A stretch of DNA of 64,000 bases, taken from contig READ01000010.1 in the NCBI GenBank assembly GCA_004293675.1, forward strand, positions 1 to 64,000. Direction: 5' to 3'. Position numbers and translations under genes: made by a program. The stretch comes from Betaproteobacteria bacterium (GTDB lineage Bacteria > Pseudomonadota > Gammaproteobacteria > Burkholderiales > Casimicrobiaceae). The notes beneath the pieces were generated by a model. That model was not told the DNA's origin. It saw only the letters and a program-made list of their open reading frames with translations, and ran no database searches. The first letter of the stretch is position 1. Each line of letters begins with the position of its first letter. Of this stretch, positions 28,504-38,051 are shown in pieces.

Positions 28504-30735
28504 ATGACTGGTTATCGAATCATTGCCTTGCTATTGGTGGCGGCGGGTCTAACGCTGATGCCATGGTACGCGCTGCAGGACAGTTTTTTCGCGTTTAAGT
28601 GGCTCGCCAAATTTGCTGGGAAAGACCAAGCGCCAGCGCTTTTGCAAATCGCTAACCACAGCAAAACTTGGTTGATTTTGTTGCCCGTGCTGCTGCTCGC
28701 GGCCACCGGGCTCTACGCACGTCCGGTCAACGCGGCGAAAGCCGCTGAGGGCGCGCTGCGTTCTTGGGGAAAGATGGTCGTCTTTGTGGGCGCTGTGGGT
28801 GGCTTGTACGTGCTCGCTCAGGGCTTTGCCATTGGGCCACAGGGCTACTCGTTTGAGTCGCTAAAGGCCACGATGCCCGCGATCTCGGGCGGGCAATTTG
28901 GGATGGGCGCGGGTGCGATGTTGGTGACGTTTGGTTTCATCATGATTTGCGCTGATGGAATCGCGTCGATGGGTTACTTTCGAGGTGATCGATTCGTTTC
29001 AGCATCGCTGTTGCTGGTGGGCGCGTTGGTGCTGATGTTTGTATTTTTTCCAGTCGCTCGGATTCTGTTCGAAGGTTTTCTCGACAAAGATCGCTCGCTG
29101 TCGGTCATCGCGCTGTGGGATCGGTTGGCTCAGCCCAAACTATGGAATTTGACTTGGAGCTGCTTCTGGGGCGGCACGGGTTGCGGTGTTGCTTGGAACA
29201 CGCTCTGGTTGGCGCTGCTTTGTGCGACTGGCACCACGTTTTTGGGGCTGATGCTCGCGCTGATCGTGACGCGCTCGAATTTTCGCGGCAAGAAAGTGTT
29301 GCGCCTGTTGACGGTGTTGCCGATCATCACGCCGCCGTTTGTTGTGGGGTTAGCGCTCATCATGCTCTTTGGACGCGCTGGCGTGGTCAATGAGTTTCTT
29401 GAGTACGCGTTTGGCATTCCGCAGACACGTTGGATTTACGGTTTGCCGGGCGTGTTGTTAGCGCAGCTTTTCGCATTCACGCCGGTTGCGTTTTTGGTGT
29501 TGATTGGCGTGGTTGAGGGGGTGAGCCCAACGCTCGAAGAGGCCAGCCAGTCGCTGCACGCCAGCCGTTGGCAAACCTTCCGCTACGTGAGCTTGCCGCT
29601 CATGGCGCCGGGTCTCGCCAACGCGTTTTTGGTGGGCTTCATTGAATCGATTGCGGACTTTGGAAACCCCGTAGTGTTGGGTGGAAACTTCGGCGTGATG
29701 GCCACTGAAATTTACTTTGCCATCGTCGGCGCGCAGCTTGATCAAGGCAAGGCGGCGGTGTATTCCCTCATTCTGTTGGTCTTTGCGCTGTTCGCGTTTT
29801 GGCTGCAGCGCAAAGCCACCGCGCGAAAGAGCTTTGTCACGGTCTCTGGCAAGGGCGACACGGGTCTGCCCAGCCCGCTGCCTGACGGCGTGCGTCGCAC
29901 TGCGATTTTCGTAGCCATTCCATGGCTTGCGCTCACCGTTGTGCTCTACGGCATGAGCCTGTTCGGCGCGTTTGTAAAGGTATGGGGTCGGGATCACACC
30001 TTAACGCTTGAGCATTTCGTCAAGGGCTTCTCGATTGATCAAGGCCCCAACGGGATGCTCTTTACGGGCGCGGCGTGGCATTCGCTGTTCAACACCTTGC
30101 AGTTCGCGCTCGCCGCCGCGCCGCTCACCGCTATTGTTGGATTGCTATCGGCTTATTTGATCGCACGAACGACATTCAGAGGTCAGCGCGCGTTTGAATT
30201 TTTAACGCTGCTCTCGTTCGCGATCCCCGGCACAGTGGTTGGTGTGGCCTACATCTTCGCGTTCAACGTCCCGCCGATTGAAATCACCGGTACCGGGCTC
30301 ATCATCGTTCTCTGCTTCATATTCCGAAACCTTCCGGTGGGTGTGCGCGGCGGCATCGCTGCGCTGTCGCAGGTGGATAAATCGCTTGATGAAGCCAGCA
30401 CTACCTTGGGCGCCAACGGAGCCACAACCTTCCGCCGTGTACTGATGCCGCTACTCAAACCCGCTATCGTCGGCGCGCTCATTTATGGCTTCGTGCGCTC
30501 GATGACGACCTTGAGCGCCATCATTTTCTTGGTCAGTGGCGACACCGAGGTTGCGACGAGCTACATCATCGGGCGCGTGGTCAACGGCGACTATGGTGTG
30601 GCAATTGCCTACAGTGCGGTGCTCATTGTGATCATGGTCGTGGCCATCTTGTTGGTTCAGTGGCTAGTCGGCTCGCGCAAGCTTGGACGCCGGAGCGCCG
30701 CCGCCCCCGGCGCGGCTATCGCTGTCGGCGGGTGA
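28504..30735 (+). CDS. ABC transporter permease, double-domain iron(III)/FbpB type with N-terminal membrane extension
   Basis: Start at ATG 28504 (AAGGGG upstream); 743 residues. The C-terminal two thirds are a tandem of two binding-protein-dependent permease domains, each with an EAA loop (VEGVSPTLEEASQSLHASRWQTFRYVSLPLMAPGLANA and LSQVDKSLDEASTTLGANGATTFRRVLMPLLKPAI). FbpB/AfuB proteins of this fused type import ferric iron. Phosphonate or other substrates are possible. About 190 extra N-terminal residues with roughly five membrane segments make it longer than the usual FbpB of about 550. The ATPase gene follows. No binding protein is adjacent. Confidence 0.88.
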   Translation: MTGYRIIALLLVAAGLTLMPWYALQDSFFAFKWLAKFAGKDQAPALLQIANHSKTWLILLPVLLLAATGLYARPVNAAKAAEGALRSWGKMVVFVGAVGGLYVLAQGFAIGPQGYSFESLKATMPAISGGQFGMGAGAMLVTFGFIMICADGIASMGYFRGDRFVSASLLLVGALVLMFVFFPVARILFEGFLDKDRSLSVIALWDRLAQPKLWNLTWSCFWGGTGCGVAWNTLWLALLCATGTTFLGLMLALIVTRSNFRGKKVLRLLTVLPIITPPFVVGLALIMLFGRAGVVNEFLEYAFGIPQTRWIYGLPGVLLAQLFAFTPVAFLVLIGVVEGVSPTLEEASQSLHASRWQTFRYVSLPLMAPGLANAFLVGFIESIADFGNPVVLGGNFGVMATEIYFAIVGAQLDQGKAAVYSLILLVFALFAFWLQRKATARKSFVTVSGKGDTGLPSPLPDGVRRTAIFVAIPWLALTVVLYGMSLFGAFVKVWGRDHTLTLEHFVKGFSIDQGPNGMLFTGAAWHSLFNTLQFALAAAPLTAIVGLLSAYLIARTTFRGQRAFEFLTLLSFAIPGTVVGVAYIFAFNVPPIEITGTGLIIVLCFIFRNLPVGVRGGIAALSQVDKSLDEASTTLGANGATTFRRVLMPLLKPAIVGALIYGFVRSMTTLSAIIFLVSGDTEVATSYIIGRVVNGDYGVAIAYSAVLIVIMVVAILLVQWLVGSRKLGRRSAAAPGAAIAVGG

Positions 30736-30821
30736 CGTTTTCGTGAACCCAGCTGCCACAACTTCTCTGTTTGCCGCCACGAGCGGCGCTGAACAAACAA
30801 AACACTGATCGGAACAAAACC

Positions 30822-31904
30822 ATGAACCATCCAACACAAGCCCCTGTTAGTAAAGGCACGCTCGAATTTCGAAACGTCGTTAAGGATTACGGCACGGGTG
30901 AGCCCGCCGTCAAGGGCATTTCGTTTCGCATCGAGGACGGCGACTTAGTCACACTTTTGGGGCCATCAGGTTGCGGAAAAACGACCACGCTACGGATGAT
31001 CGCTGGATTGGAATTACCCACCAAGGGCCAGATTTTGTTGGGCGGCAAAGACGTGACTGAGAAGTCAGCCTCGCAGCGCAATGTCTCGCTCGTCTTTCAA
31101 AGCTACGCTCTGTTTCCGCATATGAGCGTGATGGAAAACGTGTGCTACGGCCCCACCGTGCAGGGCATGAAAAAGCCGCAAGCCGAGGCGAAAGCCAACG
31201 ATGTCCTGAAACTGATCGGACTGACCGGCTACGAAACTCGACTGCCCTCAGAGCTCTCGGGCGGGCAGCAACAGCGAGTTGCGATTGCTCGTGCGCTGGT
31301 GCTCGAACCCGCCGTGCTGTTGTTCGATGAGCCGCTGTCAAACCTCGACACCAAATTGCGCCGTCACGTTCGTGAAGAAATCCGAGAGTTGCAGCAACGG
31401 CTGGCGATTACCTGTGTGTATGTCACGCATGATCGCGAAGAGGCGATGGCGGTGTCGGATCACATCATCGTGATGAACAAAGGCGGCATCGCTGAGGCGG
31501 GTTCGCCCAACCAACTGTATTTCCAACCGCACACCGCATTCGTGGCTGACTTTTTGTCCGAGGCTAACGTCGTCGATGCGCACATTGCGCTTCGTGCCGA
31601 TGGTGGAGCCGATGTTGCGCTGGCAGATGCGAAATTTGCGGTCGCAGCCGATGCGGTCGCGGCCAACGCTACGAAAGCCGCACTCCGCCCTGATGTTTTT
31701 TCGCTCACTCAGCGGGAGGGCGACGACGTGTCGGTCGCCGCCACAGTGTCAAAAGCAGCGTTTGTAGGCAAAGGTATTGAACTGGTGGCATCAACGGGTG
31801 CGGGCGACTTGTTCGTGTTTTTGCCCAAAGCGCGCCTAACCGTCAAACCGGGTGACGCCATTCGCCTCTGGTTTTCTTCGTCCGAGGTTCGCTTAATCGT
31901 CTAG
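30822..31904 (+). CDS. ABC transporter ATP-binding protein, FbpC/PotA type
   Basis: Start at ATG 30822; 360 residues. Walker A is GPSGCGKTT, the signature is LSGGQQQRVAIARAL, Walker B is LLFDEPLSNLD, and the H-loop lies in VYVTHDREEAMAVSD. A C-terminal TOBE-like regulatory domain begins near residue 260. It powers the fused permease encoded just upstream (86-bp gap). The iron-type (FbpC) assignment follows the permease and is inferred. Confidence 0.92.
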   Translation: MNHPTQAPVSKGTLEFRNVVKDYGTGEPAVKGISFRIEDGDLVTLLGPSGCGKTTTLRMIAGLELPTKGQILLGGKDVTEKSASQRNVSLVFQSYALFPHMSVMENVCYGPTVQGMKKPQAEAKANDVLKLIGLTGYETRLPSELSGGQQQRVAIARALVLEPAVLLFDEPLSNLDTKLRRHVREEIRELQQRLAITCVYVTHDREEAMAVSDHIIVMNKGGIAEAGSPNQLYFQPHTAFVADFLSEANVVDAHIALRADGGADVALADAKFAVAADAVAANATKAALRPDVFSLTQREGDDVSVAATVSKAAFVGKGIELVASTGAGDLFVFLPKARLTVKPGDAIRLWFSSSEVRLIV

Positions 31905-32022
31905 TCGGCCGCGGCGGTGTAGCGTTCTTTTGGCGCGGCTGGGGTTTTTACTCCACTGCCGAAGACGCTTTATCGCTTATGATTTTGGCATGGGAATGTT
32001 CCTAAATTTTTGGCGGTGCAAC

Positions 32023-33129
32023 ATGCGATTGACGGCGGTCCTGAGTGCGCTGTTTGGCGTGATCTTTTTCGCGGTAGCCGCGGCGCAAGACATTGTTTTG
32101 GGGCAATCCGCTCCGCTGTCGGGTCCGGCGCAAGAGCTCGGTCGTGAAATGCGGTTGGGTGCGAAGCTTCATTTCGATTCGGTCAACGCCGCGGGCGGTA
32201 TTCGCGGCAGAAAAATATTTCTGCGAACCTTGGACGACGGTTACGAACCGGCTCGCGCTGCCGGCAACACCAAGAAATTCATTGCCGATGGCGACGTGCT
32301 CGCGTTATTCGGCTACGTGGGCACACCCACGTCGGCGGCATCGATCCCGCTCTCGACCGAGGCGAAACTGCCATTTTTTGGCGCGTTTACCGGTGCAGAG
32401 CTCCTTCGTACACCCTTGAATCGTTACGTGTTTAATGTTCGCGCTAGCTACTTCGATGAAACCGAAGCCATCGTCCGGCAGATGACGCAAAGCGGCTCGA
32501 CCAAAATCGCCGTGTTCTATCAAAACGACTCCTACGGACAAGCGGGACTGGCAGGCGTTGAACGAGCGATGGCCAAACGCAATTTGACCGTGAGTGCCAA
32601 GGCAACCGTTGAGCGAAACAGCGTTGATGTGGCCGCAGCGGTCACCACACTGACGGCGGCCAAGCCCGACGTGATCATCATGATCAGCGCCTATTCGTCG
32701 TGCAGTGAGCTCATTCGGCAGATGAAAAAAAGCGGCGTTGCAACGCGCTTCGTTAACGTGTCGTTCGTCGGCACGCGGGCACTCGCCACTGCGCTGGGGG
32801 CCGACGCCGATGGCGTCATGATCTCGCAGGTCATGCCGCCGCCGACGGCGCTCAAGTATCCCGTGGTTGTTGAGTATCAGGCGCTGATCAAGGCCAACGG
32901 TGCGGAGCCGTCCTACACCAGCCTGGAAGGTTTTATCGCGGCTAAAATATTAGTCGAGGCCCTGCGCCGCGGCGGAGACGGTTCGAGTGCAGCCCTTGTT
33001 CGCTCCCTGGAGTCGCTTCGCGCGCTTGAATTGGGCGGATTTACGGCCTCGTTTGGCCCGGAAAACCGTAACGCCTCTAAGTTTGTTGAGCTCACCGTGC
33101 TCGATAAAAACGGCAAAGTCCGCTATTGA
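32023..33129 (+). CDS. LivJ-type periplasmic substrate-binding protein, tandem copy 1
   Basis: Start at ATG 32023; 368 residues with a signal peptide ending near FAVAAAQ. The mature protein begins IVLGQSAPLSGPAQELGREMRLG, the Peripla_BP_6 (branched-chain amino-acid type) opening, and has the paired lobes expected. Cys in ISAYSSCSELIRQMKKSGV is shared with the next gene. No livHMGF membrane or ATPase genes are present, so it is an orphan binding protein or acts in sensing. It is separated from the upstream ABC ATPase by 118 bp and probably unrelated to it. Confidence 0.88.
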   Translation: MRLTAVLSALFGVIFFAVAAAQDIVLGQSAPLSGPAQELGREMRLGAKLHFDSVNAAGGIRGRKIFLRTLDDGYEPARAAGNTKKFIADGDVLALFGYVGTPTSAASIPLSTEAKLPFFGAFTGAELLRTPLNRYVFNVRASYFDETEAIVRQMTQSGSTKIAVFYQNDSYGQAGLAGVERAMAKRNLTVSAKATVERNSVDVAAAVTTLTAAKPDVIIMISAYSSCSELIRQMKKSGVATRFVNVSFVGTRALATALGADADGVMISQVMPPPTALKYPVVVEYQALIKANGAEPSYTSLEGFIAAKILVEALRRGGDGSSAALVRSLESLRALELGGFTASFGPENRNASKFVELTVLDKNGKVRY

Positions 33130-33170
33130 TTGCTCCGCGCAATCCAACCCTTTTTTAATCTGAGTTTTAT

Positions 33171-34295
33171 ATGGAATTTTTTCGCGCGGCGCGCCAGTTT
33201 TTGTCCTGCCTGGCCGCTCTGAGCCTGCTCGCCCCGACGGCTTCGTTTTCCGAAGACATCGTTTTTGGTCAGTCGGTTGCGCTCTCGGGGCCGGCGTCCG
33301 AGCTGGGACGCGAAATGCGATTGGGTGCGCAGGCGTATTTCGATATCGTCAACGCTGCGGGCGGCGTGAAGGGCCGAAAAATTATGCTCAGAACGATCGA
33401 TGACGGTTACGAAGCCGACCGCGCCATCGCAAACACGCGCCGCCTCATTGCAGACGGCGATGTGCTCGCTCTGTTTGGCTACGTCGGAACGCCCACGAGT
33501 TTGCCATCGATTGCGATTGCTACCGAAGCCAAGGTGCCATTTTTTGGCGCGTTCACGGGCGCGCAAGGACTGCGCGAACCGTTCAATCGATACGTCTTTA
33601 ATGTGCGCGCCAGCTACTTTGACGAAACCGAGTTGATCGTTAAACAACTCGCCGCCGAAGGCCTGACCAAAATTGCCGTGTTCTACCAGAACGATTCGTA
33701 CGGTCAAGCGGGTTTGGCCGGCGTGAATCGCGCGCTGAGTGCGCGCAACATGAAAGTTGTGGGCACCGGTACGGTCGAGCGAAATACCGTTGATGTCGCC
33801 AAAGCTGTCGACGCGATGCTCGCGGTCAAGCCCGAAGCGATCGTGATGATTAGCGCCTACACTTCCTGTGCGGAATTTATCAAGCAAGCCAAAGCGCGCG
33901 GCCTATTGGTCCGATTCGCCAATGTGTCGTTTGTGGGCACACGCGCGCTGGCAAAGGCGCTGGGCAACAACGCCAGCGGCGTCATGATCTCGCAAGTCAT
34001 GCCCTCGCCGTGGAGCGAGCGTTATCAATGGGTTGTGGAATACCAAAAAGCGATGAAGTCGCGAAATGAGCAGCTCTCCTACACGAGCCTTGAAGGTTTT
34101 TTCGCTGCGCGTATCGCGGTCGACGCACTGCGCCGTGGCGGTGATGCCTCGCGTGAGGCCTTTATGCGCGCGCTCGAATCGATGCGCGACGCCAACTACA
34201 ACGGCTTTCGCATCGCGTTTTCACCGAGCGATCACAATGCGTCGAACTTCGTTGAATTGACCGTGCTGGACCGGGCGGGTAACGTTCGCTATTGA
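33171..34295 (+). CDS. LivJ-type periplasmic substrate-binding protein, tandem copy 2
   Basis: A 374-residue paralogue of the preceding gene, 41 bp downstream. The two align over their whole length with shared blocks such as VLALFGYVGTPTS, FFGAFTGA, RYVFNVRASYFDETE, KIAVFYQNDSYGQAGLAGV and VSFVGTRALA. This clearly reflects tandem gene duplication. The signal peptide ends near TASFS. Differences between the copies concentrate in the signal peptide and surface segments, so the ligand may be the same or closely related (inference). Confidence 0.88.
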   Translation: MEFFRAARQFLSCLAALSLLAPTASFSEDIVFGQSVALSGPASELGREMRLGAQAYFDIVNAAGGVKGRKIMLRTIDDGYEADRAIANTRRLIADGDVLALFGYVGTPTSLPSIAIATEAKVPFFGAFTGAQGLREPFNRYVFNVRASYFDETELIVKQLAAEGLTKIAVFYQNDSYGQAGLAGVNRALSARNMKVVGTGTVERNTVDVAKAVDAMLAVKPEAIVMISAYTSCAEFIKQAKARGLLVRFANVSFVGTRALAKALGNNASGVMISQVMPSPWSERYQWVVEYQKAMKSRNEQLSYTSLEGFFAARIAVDALRRGGDASREAFMRALESMRDANYNGFRIAFSPSDHNASNFVELTVLDRAGNVRY

Positions 34296-34396
34296 AAATA
34301 GGCTCAGCAGTGAATGCGCCACCAGCGGGTAATCTGCGTCAGCGCTTAGACTTGACGTATCGCGCTGTTTCGTAGCGTCGCTGAAGCCAAATTTTC

Positions 34397-34852
34397 ATGA
34401 TTGTTTACAACCTCGCTTGCGATCAAAACCATCCCTTTGAAGGCTGGTTTTCCTCGCCCATCGATTTCGAAAACCAGCGTGATCGCGGCTTGGTGGAATG
34501 CCCGATCTGCGGCTCGAAAACGGTTGAACGCAAACTGCATGCCCCACGAATCAACGTCGGCGCGGCACCCAGCAACCGTGAGCAAGCGGTCGAATCCGCA
34601 ACCCAAGCCGACGGCGACATTGACACCGCAAAGCTCGCGCAAGCGGTCGCTGGGTTTGTGAAAGGCGTGCGCGAAAACACCGAGTACGTCGGTGAAAAGT
34701 TTGCCGAGGAAGCTCGTGCAATGCACTATGGCGAAAAACCACATAAGGGCATTCGCGGCCGCGCCGACAAAGAAACCGCCCGTGAACTGCGCGAAGAGGG
34801 CATTGAGTTTCAATCGTTGCCGTTTCCGGTAGATTTTCCCAATTCACATTGA
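34397..34852 (+). CDS. DUF1178 family protein
   Basis: A 151-residue protein with the DUF1178 pattern: MIVYNLACDQNHPFEGWFSS at the N-terminus, the CPICGS cysteine pair (possible zinc site together with the early Cys and His), and the C-terminal HKGIRGRADKETARELREEGIE block. The family is widespread in alpha- and betaproteobacteria and its role is not known. Here it follows the tandem binding proteins by about 100 bp. Confidence 0.92.
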   Translation: MIVYNLACDQNHPFEGWFSSPIDFENQRDRGLVECPICGSKTVERKLHAPRINVGAAPSNREQAVESATQADGDIDTAKLAQAVAGFVKGVRENTEYVGEKFAEEARAMHYGEKPHKGIRGRADKETARELREEGIEFQSLPFPVDFPNSH

Positions 34853-34855
34853 TTC

Positions 34856-34980
34856 GCAGCCCAACTTATCATCACTAGGCCAAATAAAATAAGGGATTAA
34901 CGTTAAATTAAGTCTATATAGATAGACTATTGAATTGAACCTTAACCCATTATTTGTAAGGCTTGGTGGGAATAAGCTGC
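34856..34980. repeat. AT-rich double-hairpin intergenic element, copy 6
   Basis: Left end GCAGCCCAACTTATCATCAC then TAGGCC, AAATAAAATAAGGG. Right part CCCATTATTTGTAAGGC and tail GGGAATAAGCTGC. The ends GCAGC / GCTGC close the inverted repeat. It separates the DUF1178 gene from the tRNA-Val promoter. Confidence 0.75.
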
Positions 34981-35078
34981 ACGGCCGACGGTGCACTTGC
35001 AATATCGGCTACAAAAACTTTGCGTTAACTATCAAGCAATTACCAACGAGCGCTCGGCGTTGAGCCGCGAGCTTCGGC

Positions 35079-35084
35079 TATAAT
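35079..35084 (+). promoter_or_regulatory. -10 box of tRNA-Val promoter
   Basis: A perfect TATAAT lies ten bases before the tRNA 5' end. No matching -35 box at normal spacing was found. TTGAGC at 35060-35065 is only 13 bp away. Confidence 0.5.
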
Positions 35085-35094
35085 TTCATCCCAT

Positions 35095-35171
35095 AGAGAC
35101 ATAGCTCAGTTGGTTAGAGCACCACCTTGACATGGTGGGGGTCGTTGGTTCGAATCCAATTGTCTCTACCA
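35095..35171 (+). tRNA. tRNA-Val (anticodon GAC)
   Basis: Cloverleaf with acceptor AGAGACA / TGTCTCT, D-arm GCTCAGTTGGTTAGAGC, anticodon stem CCACC / GGTGG with loop TTGACAT (anticodon GAC at 35129-35131), T-arm with GGTTCGAATCC, and encoded CCA at 35169-35171. It reads GUC and GUU codons. A tRNA-Val gene before thrS is a common Burkholderiales arrangement. Confidence 0.97.
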
Positions 35172-35300
35172 GCTTCATCCGTCCGTTTTCTTCAAGGAAT
35201 GCCTAAGAATGCCGCGAACTCACACCACGACAGGACATTTTTCCCGCCGAGGCTAAGGATTCGTTTGCGGTTGCGTGCTTTGCGCGCAACGACTGAAAAC

Positions 35301-35324
35301 AAAGCAGCTTCGGCTGCTTTTTTT
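35301..35324 (+). terminator. Intrinsic terminator between tRNA-Val and thrS
   Basis: An eight-base-pair stem AAAGCAGC / GCTGCTTT with a stable TTCG loop is followed by a T-run to 35324. It lies 130 bases after the tRNA and 54 before thrS, so it either ends tRNA transcription or acts in the thrS leader. Confidence 0.88.
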
Positions 35325-35377
35325 ATGCCCAAAACCCTGCGACGCCCACGCATCGCAGCGAACCGAAAGACAGTGCC

Positions 35378-37297
35378 ATGATTCAAGTTCAACTCCCCGA
35401 CGGCTCCAAACGCCCGTTCGATAAACCGGTCTCGGTGGGCGAAGTCGCCGCCAGTATTGGCGCCGGTCTCGCCAAAGCCGCGCTCGCCGGCAAGGTCAAC
35501 GGCAAGCTCGTTGACACGTCCTTCGTGATCGATCAGGACAGCCAATTGGCTATCATTACCGATAAAGATGCCGACGGCCTTGAGGTAATTCGCCACTCCA
35601 CGGCGCATTTGCTCGCTTACGCAGTCAAAGAGCTATTTCCCGATGCACAGGTCACGATTGGTCCGGTCATCGACGACGGCTTTTTCTACGACTTTTCATA
35701 CAAGCGTCCCTTTACGGTCGAGGATCTCGAGAAGATCGAAGCCAAGATGACTGAACTTGCCAAAAAGGATGAAAAGGTCAGCCGAAGCGTGTTGCCGCGC
35801 GATGAAGCGGTGAACTACTTCAAGGGCTTGGGTGAAGCCTACAAGGCCGAAATCATCGCGAGCATTCCGTCGAACGAAGACGTCTCGCTCTACACAGAGG
35901 GCGCGTTCACTGATTTGTGTCGCGGCCCGCATGTGCCCTCGACGGGCAAGCTGAAGCATTTCAAATTGATGAAGGTTGCCGGTGCTTATTGGCGCGGCGA
36001 TCACCGCAACGAAATGTTGACGCGTGTTTACGGCACGGCTTGGGCGAAAAAAGAGGATCTCGAGCAGTATCTGTTCCGCTTAGAAGAGGCCGAAAAGCGC
36101 GATCACCGAAAGCTCGGTCGTCTGCTTGATCTCTTCCACGTTCAGGACGACGCGCCAGGCATGGTGTTTTGGCATCCCAATGGCTGGAAGATTTGGCAGG
36201 TGGTCGAGCAATACATGCGCACGGTCTACGAAGACAACGGTTACTCCGAAGTGCGCGGTCCGCAGATTCTCGATCGGGGGTTGTGGGAGAAATCCGGCCA
36301 CTGGGAGAACTACAAAGACAACATGTTCACCACGGAATCGGAAAAACGCACCTTCGGCGTGAAACCGATGAACTGCCCAGGTCACGTTCAGATTTACAAC
36401 GCTGGATTACATTCTTACAAAGAATTGCCGCTTCGCTACGGCGAGTTCGGCTCGTGTCACCGCAATGAATCGAGCGGTTCGTTGCACGGCATCATGCGCG
36501 TTCGCGGCTTTACGCAAGACGACGGCCATATTTTTTGCACCCAAGAGCAAATTCAGGCCGAATGTGAGGCCTTTACCAAGCTCCTGAAAAAGGTCTACGC
36601 CGATTTCGGCTTCTCTGACATCATCTACAAGATATCGACGCGCCCGGAAAAGCGTATCGGCAGCGAAGCGTCGTGGGACGCCGCTGAAGGCGCGCTCATG
36701 GCCGCCCTCGATGCCGCAGGTGCGCAGTGGGAGGAATTGAAGGGCGAGGGCGCGTTTTACGGCCCAAAGATTGAGTATTCGCTCAAAGACGCGCTCGGAC
36801 GGGTTTGGCAGTGCGGCACGATGCAGGTTGATCCGAACATGCCAGAGCGCTTGGGTGCGGAATACGTGTCTGAGGAAAACTCCCGCAAAACCCCGATCAT
36901 GCTGCATCGTGCCATTTTGGGCTCGCTCGAGCGATTTATCGGGATTTTGATCGAAAACCATGCGGGAGCGCTGCCGTTGTGGCTCGCGCCACGGCAAATT
37001 GCGGTCGCCTCGATCACCTCAGAGATGAATCCGTTTGTGGAAAAAGTGGTCGCACAGTGCAAAGCGGCCGGTCTCAGAGCCGAATCGGACTTGAGGGCAG
37101 ACAAAATTTCCTATAAAATCCGTGAGTTGAGCTTACAAAAGCTGCCCTACATTGCAGTAGTGGGCGCTAAAGAGGCCGAAATTGGGGCGGTTGCCGTGCG
37201 AGGTCGTGGCAACGTGGATTTGGGTGTGATGCCCATTGAAAAATTCATCGAACTGGCTGTGTCGCAAAACAGGCCGGGGGCGCATCTTACGAATTAA
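35378..37297 (+). CDS. thrS: Threonyl-tRNA synthetase
   Basis: A full 639-residue ThrRS: TGS domain (1-60), editing domain with [16 protein letters not shown] and [19 protein letters not shown], class II catalytic core with [34 protein letters not shown] (zinc Cys and His) and [12 protein letters not shown], and the anticodon-binding domain from about 540. It charges tRNA-Thr. It heads the thrS-infC-rpmI-rplT operon, and infC begins 15 bases downstream. No strong Shine-Dalgarno sequence is visible before its ATG. Confidence 0.98.
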   Translation: MIQVQLPDGSKRPFDKPVSVGEVAASIGAGLAKAALAGKVNGKLVDTSFVIDQDSQLAIITDKDADGLEVIRHSTAHLLAYAVKELFPDAQVTIGPVIDDGFFYDFSYKRPFTVEDLEKIEAKMTELAKKDEKVSRSVLPRDEAVNYFKGLGEAYKAEIIASIPSNEDVSLYTEGAFTDLCRGPHVPSTGKLKHFKLMKVAGAYWRGDHRNEMLTRVYGTAWAKKEDLEQYLFRLEEAEKRDHRKLGRLLDLFHVQDDAPGMVFWHPNGWKIWQVVEQYMRTVYEDNGYSEVRGPQILDRGLWEKSGHWENYKDNMFTTESEKRTFGVKPMNCPGHVQIYNAGLHSYKELPLRYGEFGSCHRNESSGSLHGIMRVRGFTQDDGHIFCTQEQIQAECEAFTKLLKKVYADFGFSDIIYKISTRPEKRIGSEASWDAAEGALMAALDAAGAQWEELKGEGAFYGPKIEYSLKDALGRVWQCGTMQVDPNMPERLGAEYVSEENSRKTPIMLHRAILGSLERFIGILIENHAGALPLWLAPRQIAVASITSEMNPFVEKVVAQCKAAGLRAESDLRADKISYKIRELSLQKLPYIAVVGAKEAEIGAVAVRGRGNVDLGVMPIEKFIELAVSQNRPGAHLTN

Positions 37298-37300
37298 ATT

Positions 37301-37312
37301 GGAGTTGTTCAC
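37301..37312 (+). promoter_or_regulatory. Ribosome-binding site that fixes the AUA start of infC
   Basis: GGAG at 37301-37304 is eight bases before the ATA at 37313. No ATG, GTG or TTG is available near this spacing in the infC frame. Confidence 0.85.
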
Positions 37313-37963
37313 ATAGCCGATAAAGAAACGCGAATCAATCGAGAAATCACCGGTTTCGAGGTTCGCCTGATAGACAAAGACGGTGAGCAGGCGGGCATCA
37401 AAACATTGCGTGAAGCAATGCAGATGGCCGAGGATGCGGATCTTGATTTAGTGGAAATTGCGCCGACGGCGGTTCCACCCGTTTGCCGAATCATGGATTA
37501 CGGCAAATTCAAGTTCCAAGAAGCCAAACGCATGCACGAGGCGAAATCCAAGCAGAAGCAAATTGAGATCAAAGAGATCCAGTTGCGTCCGCAGACCGAT
37601 GAGCATGACTATCAGATCAAGATGCGAAAGATTCATGAGTTTGTGGCCGATGGCGACAAAGTCAAAATCAAGCTGCGTTTCCGCGGTCGTGAGATGGCGC
37701 ACCAAGAATTCGGTGTGCGACAGATGGATCGGATCAAAGCCGACACCGAAGACATCTGCATCATTGAGCAGTATCCACGGCTTGAAGGTCGCCTGATGGT
37801 GATGGTGTTGGCAGCAAAGAAAAAAGTGGTAGCGGGCGAAAAGCCAGCTGCTGCAAAACCAGCGGCTCCGGCCGCAGGTGCCACGGCGGCTAAACCCGCT
37901 GTAGCAAAAGTGCCCACGGTGAAGCCGCAAGCTGAACCCGCAGCAAACCCAGCCGGCGAGTAG
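37313..37963 (+). CDS. infC: Translation initiation factor IF-3 (AUA start codon)
   Basis: Read from ATA 37313 the protein has 216 residues. The first in-frame common start (TTG 37406) would delete the conserved N-terminal INREITGFEVRLIDKDGEQ segment. The N-domain, linker and C-domain (KIKLRFRGREMAHQEFGV) are intact. The last 45 or so residues form an Ala/Pro/Lys-rich tail absent from E. coli IF-3. IF-3 rejects non-canonical start codons, so a rare AUA start is the basis of its known autoregulation. The gene is 15 bases after thrS. Confidence 0.95.
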   Translation: MADKETRINREITGFEVRLIDKDGEQAGIKTLREAMQMAEDADLDLVEIAPTAVPPVCRIMDYGKFKFQEAKRMHEAKSKQKQIEIKEIQLRPQTDEHDYQIKMRKIHEFVADGDKVKIKLRFRGREMAHQEFGVRQMDRIKADTEDICIIEQYPRLEGRLMVMVLAAKKKVVAGEKPAAAKPAAPAAGATAAKPAVAKVPTVKPQAEPAANPAGE

Positions 37964-38051
37964 CGGTTGGATAACGCCCGCTCGGGCTCCTGAAGTTTGT
38001 GGTGTAGTTACCGCAACGCCTGACGAGCAGATACGAAAAGGAAACTAGGCA

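Noticed and set aside
37406-37963. infC read from the first common start codon
   Set aside because: It would lose the conserved IF-3 N-terminus. ATA 37313 with a well-spaced GGAG is the better start.
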